This document shows, in pieces, positions 1 through 8,573 of a DNA stretch of 64,000 bases. Positions within the stretch are counted from its first letter, which is position 1. Each line of letters opens with the position of its first letter. Origin of the DNA: Ophiosphaerella korrae (Eukaryota; Ascomycota; Dothideomycetes; Pleosporales; Phaeosphaeriaceae); assembly GCA_028456385.1 (NCBI GenBank), contig JALNQF010000088.1, positions 1-64,000 of the forward strand, in the 5' to 3' direction. Position numbers and translations under genes: made by a program. The notes beneath the pieces were generated by a model. It was not told where the DNA came from. It made no database searches and saw nothing but the letters and a program-made list of their open reading frames with translations.

Positions 1-34
1 GCTGTTTTTCAGCGTTTTTGGTGTGTTTTGGGGT

Positions 35-67
35 GCGTCACTCGCTTGTACGCGTCACTCGCTTGTA
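35..67. repeat. Two-copy short tandem repeat
   Basis: The 16-base motif gcgtcactcgcttgta occurs at 35-50 and again at 52-67, so the unit is about 17 bp. It lies in the non-coding stretch downstream (3') of the hydrolase gene on the minus strand. Nothing else recognisable is visible in positions 1-290. Confidence 0.7.
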
Positions 68-290
68 AACTACGTTAATGCTAGTCTTTGTAAAAGACTT
101 TGGTTGTTGCATCCAACGGGACACATAATAATTTACTTGTGCATTTTCATTCAGCTGCGTAAAACTAAATATATTTATTTGATGCCTCAAAGGTATTTCT
201 AAACGACTAGTCGAAACCTGTTGTATCTATTGTAATCTGAGCTCTCAGCGTCAAAGTGCCCTCTTATATGCTAGCGGCCTATAGCACGTC

Positions 291-2260
291 CTATACATAC
301 GGCAATATAACATGACTCGCAAATCGACCACCAACATATACTTGATGCGTCCCGCTATTCCTCTCCTCCACCTTTTCCTGCACTCCAAACTCCTGAACAA
401 GCGGATACTCGCCCGAGACCTGCACGCTCAGCGACTCACCAGCCTCGAAATTAATACCCATAGCCCATATACCAATTTCTAGCTTAACGACGTCTCCTAG
501 TGTAATCTTCTATATCTCGTCGTGTGTGTGGAAGGGATACTGATCATGCAGAGATCTCGATGCATCGATTTTACGGTGCGAAGCGCGAAGTACACCTGTC
601 GGACCGTAGTATATCATGAGGTTACTGTAGTCTGATTCGGGGATGTCGGCTACTTTTGCGTACGGTGCGGCGGACCAGGGGATATTTATGTTGATCATGG
701 GTTTGCTTTGGGTGTCTAGTTTCCGGATCAAGACGTACACGACCATGTCGTCGAAGTCTGGACATGACATGTACAAGACTGCTTTGGGTAAGCCTATTAT
801 TCTTGTAGCTTTGTCGAATTTCAGGTTGAATTGGGCGTGTGCTACTGGGCTTGTTCCACTCTCGGAATTGTAGGATACGATGCTTGACTCTGAAGGAGCT
901 GTAGATTGGAGATTGTTTTGTGCCCCAAGATAGAGTGTGCGATATTCGGTACGGGGAATAGGAAAGTCTTCTTCGACGATCGGGTAGACGGCTTCTTTGT
1001 CGCCGTAGTTCAGTGACGACATGCGCACGCGTGGGATCTTTTCCCAACCATTCTTTTCGTTCTTGAGATAACGGTCGAAGAATGAGGCCAGTTCATCAAC
1101 GGATTCTTGGACAGCCCAAAGGTCATACCATTCTTGGTATGGGTCCCAGCGAAGCCATTTGTCTTTTGATTTAATCTGCATCCAGCCTCGTATCGAGCCC
1201 ATGGTATGAACCTTTACCTCTATTAGCCGCAATTATACTTGTTGCAAAAAGTCTTTTACTTACAAAACTCGAGTATGACGCGACAATGTATGTGGGAATG
1301 CTGATCTTTTCGATTTCGGCACTGCAACCGGGGTTAGTTAATTCACAACATTGGTTCCACTGCAAACTTACCGCTTATCTTCCCAATATGGATTCATAAT
1401 TTTGGAGCGCCGGTACATCTCCTTGAAGTCTTCCAGGCCATTCTTTCCGCGAATGATATGGTTGGTAATGAAGTCAAATAGCCCATTATCCCATGCGCCT
1501 CCACGCACAAACTGTTCGCGATACAAGTCGCCGCATGCTTCCCATGGTGCGATTGCTTTTAGTGAAGGTGGTTGCGTAGCTGCAATGAACCATTGGACGA
1601 TTCCTAAATCTCCTCAGTATACGACCTGATATATCGAGGCATTTGAATGCATACCGAGATGTGAATTACCCGCCAAACCGACAGATCCATTACACCAATC
1701 CATCTTAGCCAATTTTTTAATAACATCGTGACCATCTTCACCCTCCTGCTTGCCCATAATGACTATCGATCCGTCTGAATCTCCCGCACCCCTGGAATCT
1801 ACATTGACAACCGCATACCCACGAGGGCAATATTCAGCAGGGTCAGGTCCTTCGAATCGTTCCAGACCGCTTAGGCAGCCTTTGGGCACACCACATCCCC
1901 ATCTCACCTGTCGACTGTTAATTCATGATCGATTTTGCTCGTAGTAGAACTGCACGCCTTAGACATCATCTCCATCCCATTATGCTTCTTCCCAAACGGA
2001 CTCCAGGCCACAATCGCAGGAACCTTCGCACCATCGCTGTTCGCTGGGCGAAAAATATCGTAGTACAATGTACACCCATCCCGCACTTTGACAGCGACAT
2101 CATGCTCAGCGATCAGATCTTTAGATAGCGCTCGCGCATCCTCAGTGAATTTCCACCCTTTTTGCAGCGTCTCTTTGCGAGGATCAAATCCCTGGTATCC
2201 ATTCTCGCCTACTTTTGGCACTTTGATTTGTAAATTGGCGACCTGGAAAGCGACCAGCAT
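291..2260 (-). pseudogene. CocE/NonD-type (X-Pro dipeptidyl-peptidase-like) hydrolase, interrupted by an in-frame stop
   Basis: The exons can be read as 1956-2260, 1655-1902, 1372-1603, 1264-1321 and 291-1217, with introns of 53, 51, 50 and 46 nt; phases agree at every junction. The product is an alpha/beta hydrolase of the CocE/NonD family. Visible marks are the WSPFGKK strand, the VNVDSRGAGDSDG region and a nucleophile elbow GNSHLG, where the family usually has Trp in place of His. The C-terminal jelly-roll domain normally ends in a 'SHVxLPxV' strand, and this is encoded at 291-509 (ASHVILPYV). However, an in-frame TAG at 510-512 ends the protein at about 516 residues and cuts off the last 72. 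No usable splice site removes that stop: the only pair would give a 31-nt intron. Upstream of the chosen ATG the frame stays open without another ATG, so a further 5' exon is possible. It could be a recent pseudogene, a shortened enzyme or a sequencing error. Its neighbours suggest a small metabolic cluster. Confidence 0.75.
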
Positions 2261-2673
2261 TTTGGCGATTGAAAATGGTGATGGTGTAGCAGCAGCCTGC
2301 TCGAACGGGTATTCATTTATATTACCATTTCTGTCGATTTTGATGAGAGAAATTGTTCACGCCCTCGCCCGGACTCGGCCGCGCCCATGTTAAAGCAAAC
2401 GCGTCGCGTGGTCGTGGTCGACATGTGGAGGATTCTAGGTGTGTAGAAAAATGTGGGGTTGCGAAGCGGAAACTCGCCCGTACCCGACCGTGATTCAAAA
2501 TGGCATATAGACCGCCACCACCTGGTCGCGTGTTTGCGACCGGCGGCGGCCGAGCACGGTCGGGCGATGTGCAAGTCGGTTGTCCATAAAGTAGACTAGA
2601 AATAAGCCTCAGAAACATAGCCCTCAGTACACTATCTAGCACACCAATTTGAACACTATCTATTCTTTTTACC
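2261..2673. promoter_or_regulatory. Shared upstream region of divergent hydrolase and dioxygenase genes
   Basis: These 413 bp separate the minus-strand hydrolase from the plus-strand dioxygenase. The stretch around 2370-2570 is GC-rich with several CGG/CCG triplets, the half-site type bound by Zn2Cys6 regulators, one of which is encoded nearby. I see no single convincing operator, and the promoter role is inferred from the divergent layout. Confidence 0.4.
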
Positions 2674-3753
2674 ATGGCTCCTTACATGAATGACAACGCC
2701 GACCAAAAATACGGTGACTGGCGGGATGAGTTCTATGAAAAAGGCTATGTCGTTCTCAAAGGCGTGGTTCCAAAAGACCGCGCTTCTTACTACCGTAACA
2801 AAATGATGGATTGGCTCGGTTCGTTCGACAACGGCTTCGACATCAAGAACGCAGAAACATGGACCAAGGAGAATCTGCCCCAAAGTTTCAAAAATGGAAT
2901 GTACTTGAACTACTGTGCTGCACATGAGAAATACGTGTGGGAGGCTCGACAGTAAGTGAAATTCTGGTCTTTTTCGAATAATGAGGAGCAGTGACTGATT
3001 ACAAGCAGAGAGCCGGGGGTGCTTGATGCCTTTTCAAAACTCTGGGGAACGGAAGAGCTCATTGTATCATACGATGTTATTAACATGACTCTTCCAAATG
3101 CGGCGAAGATGGCAGGCACAAAACCCTGGCCTCATGTCGATCAAGCACCAGAGCGAAAAGGTCTTGCCTGTGTACAAGGCTTCATCAATCGTTCGTGATA
3201 CCTTCCTACAAAATTACGACCCACACTAACCTTACAATCAGTTTCCGAAGCTGGTCCTAAAGATGGCGGTCTTGTTGTCATGGAAGGCAGCGCAAAGCGC
3301 TTTGATAAGTTCTTCAAGCAACATCCACCGGACTGGACCAAGGGCCCCTTGGCCGCTCTCCACTACGATTTCTATCCTTTCCAGGAGTCAGACGTCAAAT
3401 GGTACGAGGATGAAGGGTGCAAACTTGTCAAGGTTTGCGCAGAGCCTGGCGATCTGGTGCTGTGGGATTCACGGCAAATGCATTACGCAGTCTACCCTGA
3501 AACTGACACGATTCGCTCCATCATATACGCATGCTATACCCCGGCGGCCATGGCTTCTCCCGGGGATTTGAAGCTGAAGAAGGAAATCTTTGAGAAGTGG
3601 GAGGCTACGACGCACTGGCCGCACATCAATATTCACTCGCAGGGGAAAGCCATGATTGATGGCAAACTTGATCCTTTGGAGCGGACGGAGCCATTGGAGA
3701 AGCCTGAGTTGACAGATAAGCTGCTTAAACTCGCGGGCGTCAAGGCTTATTGA
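2674..3753 (+). CDS. Phytanoyl-CoA dioxygenase (PhyH) family Fe(II)/2-oxoglutarate oxygenase
   Basis: Three exons, 2674-2951, 3009-3190 and 3242-3753, join in frame to give 323 residues. The introns are 57 and 51 nt; the second has donor GTTCGT and a CACTAAC branch site. The double-stranded beta-helix shows the metal-binding H-x-D in PWPHVDQAPERKG and the distal His in DSRQMHYAVYPETDTIRS, whose Arg would hold 2-oxoglutarate. Length is normal for fungal PhyH-like proteins. No signal peptide or peroxisomal SKL end is visible (it ends in KAY), so a cytosolic enzyme acting on a small molecule is likelier than true phytanoyl-CoA oxidation. Such enzymes are common tailoring oxygenases in fungal metabolite clusters, and here the gene stands between a hydrolase, a Zn2Cys6 regulator and an MFS exporter. 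The substrate cannot be read from sequence. Confidence 0.88.
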
Positions 3754-3818
3754 GTTTGATTGCGGTTGGTGTTGTTCAGTCGAGTTGAAGCGAGTAAATG
3801 CCCGTGTATGACTAGATT

Positions 3819-5911
3819 TTAAAGCCCTAACAAGAATGCATTCCATTCATCTATGCCAAAGCTCTCTTCAAAAACGCTCTCTTGGTGACCAAGAGGATTA
3901 TTGTGCGCATAACCACTAATATCCATGGGAATGTTGCGATGATCATCTACGCCAGGTTGTTCGAAATTATCATGTACTGTTGGAGAAAGCTGTTGTAGCA
4001 GATCGTGGACTGTACGAGGCGGTTGCGAAGTAGCTGTATAATCTTGACTAATAACCGGCAGGAGGCTTTCGATTAGGGTTGATCCTTTTGCAGCATGTAT
4101 CGCAACGGCAGCGTGCTTTCCCAACTCTAAAGATGCGTATCTCAAGAGTTCGATTGTTTCAGCTTTGACGTCCCCTCGATACTCATGAGGGTTGGCAAGA
4201 ATATCCAGCGAGATGTACACAGACGCTGCGACTATAGCAGCAGAAACAGTCCAGGCCAACCTGTAAACTCTAGGAACAGGAATTGCATAGTTACGTAAGA
4301 TCCGATTAGCTGATGCGAGAGCAAGTTTCCTAAATTGTGCTGTATCCTCAGTCTCTTTGGAGACCAATACGCGAGCGACACCCAGTTCAAGAAAATCCAG
4401 GACACAGGTCACTACATAGCGTTGGAAAGGCACCCATGGATGTTCTAATTCCCATTGTCTGTCACTTTCGGTGACAGGAAAGTGGTGAGACAAGTGTAGC
4501 GGTAAATTCTTGCGAGCGATTTGGATTTCCTCTATAGCTTTTGCAAGTTTTGATTGAGTTTGATGGGTATTTGCTTTGATGTATATGTAAAATATGTAAG
4601 CAAGTCGAGATAAGGTTGAGTGGTAATGGGCCTGGGATGGAGTGTTGAGGGTGGCAGTGTCAACCGATGAGGGGCTGGCTGGTACGTTGGTGCCGGGCAA
4701 TGAGTTATCATTGAAAGTATCTTGAGTTGAAAATTGGCAGCAAAAGCTAGCAGGTGAGACGGATGGTGGCCGAGACCAGCTTCCGAGCCTGCAAGGATCT
4801 TATTAGCCACACTACTACGCAATGATTCTTACACCTACCAATCTCTGATAACACATGACCACCACAAACGACGACCCAATTCACGTTGGGATGGAGTCAA
4901 CCATTCCTGTCTTTGGCGCATCTCGCGAGATACTGTTGCTTCGGTACCAAGCTTGTGCATATCTAAACATCTCGCCATGTTTGTCGCAAAGGCAGTGAAC
5001 AGCCACTCTCGTTGGTGTTCTCCAAAGTTAGAATGGCAGAGAGTCAACACTGATAAGGCCTGAACAATATGAAGCGACGGAACACCAGAGAACCCGTGCC
5101 TCTCAACCTCCTTCAGGGCAGACTCGTACCAAATACGGGATGCATTGACAGCGATGTCAGCCGAGTTGTTGAGAGGCAAACAGATATGTGGCAGATCGAT
5201 AACATTTGGAAGATTCTCTGGATCGAGATAGAGTATTCCGACTGCCAGTATAGAGAGGTATAGGGTAAGCCAAGGCCGGCGTTCACACTCCAGCCCTACG
5301 CCAAACTCTATGCTTTGCCAAAATTGATCATGCTCTCCCAGAAACTTATCCAGGTCGACAGCGCAATGTAGCCATCCCAGCGTCCTAAGAGAGAAATCCA
5401 CAATTTGGAAGCTAGCATTCTGCCTCGGAAGCAAAAGGGAGATCGGGTCTGTTGTGGGTTCGTATAACCTGTCGGCAGTATCTTTCGCTGATGTAGCGTC
5501 CTTGATGGGGTTGGCTTTGAGACTGACGTCAAATTGCTCAAATGCCGGAACCAGATCTTCGAGTGACACAGTTGACCGAGAATTGTCTGTTGATGCACTG
5601 ACACGACTGTGAGCACAAGGTTTTGACAACGCGAGGGCAGTCTCAAGCTCCGCTATTTGGGCCTGAAGGGCACCTCGTTCTCGAAGTAAATCCTCCACTT
5701 GCATATTGTCGCTCTGATCTTCGCTCCCCGTACCCTCTGCGTATACAGTCAATTGGCCCCTAACACGTGCGATCGCACGCCTACATTCGTGCGCAGCATT
5801 TCGGTGAATACACGGCTGGCAGGGAATCTTCTTGTCACATTTGATCTTGCGTCGACCACATTCGATACACGAGCGGGAGACACGCTGGGATGTCTTGATA
5901 CCTTGGTCCAT
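3819..5911 (-). CDS. Zn2Cys6 fungal transcription factor
   Basis: Exons 4839-5911 and 3819-4788 join across a 50-nt intron to give 680 residues. I start at the ATG 5911 (MDQGIKTSQRVSRSC...), because the 44 residues upstream of it in the open frame look like leader. The binuclear zinc cluster is complete near the N terminus: C-x2-C-x6-C-x5-C-x2-C-x8-C, in CIECGRRKIKC and then CQPC. A short leucine-rich coiled coil follows (LLRERGALQAQIAELETAL). The middle carries the Fungal_trans region (RIWYESALKEVERHG..., ending in RRLWWSCVIRDW), followed by a C-terminal half rich in hydrophobic helices. It is divergent from the MFS gene with 319 bp between the start codons and is a likely regulator of that exporter and perhaps of the dioxygenase and hydrolase. 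The target genes are inferred. Confidence 0.9.
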
Positions 5912-6230
5912 TGAAAATGTCCTTTCTGTCCTGTTGGCAAGCGGTCGTGCCTTGGGTCGAGTCCCACGCACGATAGCCGAGCCTAGATCGATTGACAGTC
6001 CGGGTGCGCTAAGTTCCCCACACTTCCCCGGCATCCTCCACAACCCGTTGCAGAACCAATTGGGCGATACGGCTTAGTACGGCCGAGTTCTGAATCGCCT
6101 CAATTGTCAGCAAAACTCTTAGGAATGCAATGCTGTTCACGACCCTGTCCCGTGAGAACTCTGGGGCATACATAGAGTGACGACTTCCGGCACTTCTCTG
6201 CCACGCAGCTCTTGCAGCACAGTGGCAAAT
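5912..6230. promoter_or_regulatory. Divergent promoter between Zn2Cys6 regulator and MFS transporter
   Basis: The 319-bp intergenic region contains a palindromic CCAATTGG at 6056-6063, which gives a CCAAT box on both strands. It also has CGG at 6070-6072 and 6080-6082, the second abutting CCG (CGGCCG at 6080-6085). CGG triplets in direct or inverted arrangement are the usual half-sites of Zn2Cys6 proteins, so self-regulation or co-regulation by the adjacent factor is plausible. Binding itself is inference. Confidence 0.4.
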
Positions 6231-8064
6231 ATGCATTCCAGCGATATCAAGGAGGAACCGAGCACCCATATTGATTATGTCGATGCGCATAAGATGGCTG
6301 CGAAGCCAGTGGTTGGCACCATCAAACTGTACGACGAAGGATGCATTGTGCTGATTCCCACACCATCCAAAGATCCCAACGGTAAGGCACCATTCAGCTT
6401 TCGAGCCGATCAAATTATAACACCAGGTGCACAGACCCGCTAAACATTCCGGTATGGCACAAGTGGTTCATTTTGGTCATCGTTGGATTGTATGCGGCAA
6501 CAGGAAACCTGATGGTCAGCGGCATTTCTCCAATACTGCCTGTGGTATCGCAGTCCTACCCCAGCGACTCTCATGTCCACGATCTTGCAACTTGGCCTGC
6601 ATTCTATATGGGCGTCGGAAATCTAGTGGCGATCCCTATAGCACATGCTATCGGTCGCAGGCCTGTGTACCTTCTTTCCACAATCGTGTTGTCGTTTGGA
6701 TGTCTCTGGTGCGCATCCAGTGGCAGTCTTACTTCGCACATTGCTGGCAGAAACGTTATGTCCATCGCTGCTGGTCAAGCCGAAGCTTTATGTCCCATCA
6801 TAGTACAGGAGATCTTTTATCTCCACGAACGAGGCCGTGTCATTGCTTGGTTCTGCGCCCTTCAGACCCTGGGTACTGCGGCCTTGATCGTTGCAAGTTC
6901 CTACATTGCCAACGATCTAGGTTGGAGATGTAAGTTTCCTACTCTGGCGTGTAGAATAAGTTATATTAACACAAAGAAGGGTGGTATGGCATTTTCGGTT
7001 GTGTCAGTGGGTCTATTGCTGTTCTTAGCATCCTCTTCGTGGTTGAAACAAAATACGTACGCACCTTGGAAGCGTTGAGTGGGTCACCTTAGGCTTTTGG
7101 TTCGTAGAGTTTATGCTGACCACATATAATCAGATGGTGAAGGCATTGAAGAGGACGGCACGCTCGTTCCTGTGACGACACAAACCAAGCGCGAGCTAGA
7201 CATTGCTCAATATGGACACCGAAGCTTCTTGAAAGATCTACTGCCCTGGCAAGGACATTCAAACTGGTTTGAGACGATCGATTGCTGGAAGCAGATGCTG
7301 CAAATTATTTGGTTCCCCAACATTGTCTGGTTAATCTTGGTGTGAGTATCTTGCTCGATGCTCGCATGCGCTTTCTAACTTTCAGAAAGTAACTCGGTTG
7401 GTCTGGGTATCTATGTCCTCATGACAGCCGTCTTTGCAGGCATCTTGGTCCAACCACCATATCTTTGGTCGTTCTCGGCGCTTGGCTACGTCTTTGTAGG
7501 CCAAATAGCTGCGGCGATCGCTACCCCCATCTTCTGTGGATATCTAAGCGACTTCATGATTAAGAAAATCAGTCAGAGGAACGGAGGTATCAGTCAGGTA
7601 TGAATGCTGTATGGTTCCGGATCTTTTCAGGTACTAACATAAGAAAGCCTGAATACCGGTACCTTGCGCTGATTATTCCATTCTTTGGGATTCTCATTTC
7701 AACGATAATATTCGGCAAGGCGGCACGATCACCAAAGGACTGGAGCTGGGCGGGTATTGCAGTGACGCTCAACGTTGAATACTTTGGTTTCGTCGGTGGA
7801 TGTGTTGCAAGCTTCTTGTATTGCATGGACGCATATCCTCAACGCATTGACGCGGCACTGGTTCTCATTTGCTCCTTCCGAGGCTTCATCGGATTCGGCA
7901 TCTCATTTGGAACCATCAATTTCATTGACAAGGCAGGATATGAGGGTGCCTTCAACATTTGTGCCGGCATTGTTGCCGCCATAATGGGCTTAGGAGTCCC
8001 TGTTTACTTTTTCGGAGCCGGGATTCGTGCTATGACGCAGAGGTGGGCTCAGGATGAGAAGTGA
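6231..8064 (+). CDS. Major facilitator superfamily transporter (drug:H+ antiporter type)
   Basis: Six exons are needed: 6231-6381, 6435-6929, 6980-7078, 7134-7341, 7390-7597 and 7648-8064. All phases agree and give 525 residues. The N-terminal half has a first membrane helix (WFILVIVGLYAATGNLM), the A-loop GRRPVY motif between helices 2 and 3, and GWRWWYGIFGCV at helix 6. A charged central loop (around the PVTTQTKRELD segment) separates it from a second six-helix half that includes GYLSDFMIKK. Twelve membrane segments are expected at the plasma membrane. The cytosolic N-terminal part and the layout resemble fungal DHA1 exporters. It pairs head to head with the Zn2Cys6 regulator, which fits efflux of a cluster product or an inducer. 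Substrate unknown. Confidence 0.9.
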
Positions 8065-8573
8065 TTTCTGGTGTTTTCAAAACTGTAAATAGCGTTGTTG
8101 AAGCTCAGGAAGTCGAACTATGGCTCGAGTCGTGCTCGTGTGACTGAATAACTAGTCGATTCCGAGTGCAGAGAAGCAATCAGTTCTTTCTCTGTCTTTG
8201 ATCCATGGTTCTGACTCTGGCTTACATGAAGGCTACTCTTCCAGGCAATGCTTTGATTGGCCTCCTATGATTCATGGTGGTTGTGGTGTGGGTTGGGCGG
8301 TTGATATTGGGGGTCGGCTAGTCGGCTCCATCATTCGTCCGCGCGTCTCGGCAACATGACGATATCACGACTCACTGCGCCGCGGCAACCCGGCAACCAC
8401 GCCAACAACACGCCCACACTTGTGAAGCTGAGGGTGTCAATAGTTTTGTCTATGAAGGCCAAATATGGTCACGCTCCAACAGTCATAATTTGTTTGCCCG
8501 CGTCGTGCTGAATGTTGTATTCCGAGTAGTCTATCCTTTGGCATCCGCGACTGATCCGACGACGGCATTGACA
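8065..8573. other. Intergenic stretch, no gene seen
   Basis: About 500 bp between the MFS stop and the first ATG of the RING protein. The reading frame of the next gene is open back to 8490 but has no ATG there, so the stretch is taken as 3' and 5' flanks. Confidence 0.5.

Noticed and set aside
1604..1654. Apparent in-frame stop (TGA) and sequence break just after the nucleophile elbow of the CocE-like hydrolase
   Set aside because: A canonical 51-nt intron (GTATGC...TTTAG) removes it and restores the family sequence, so it is not a lesion.
2317..2675. Minus-strand open frames between hydrolase and dioxygenase
   Set aside because: They have no recognisable content and lie in a GC-rich promoter-like stretch; could not be spliced convincingly to the hydrolase.
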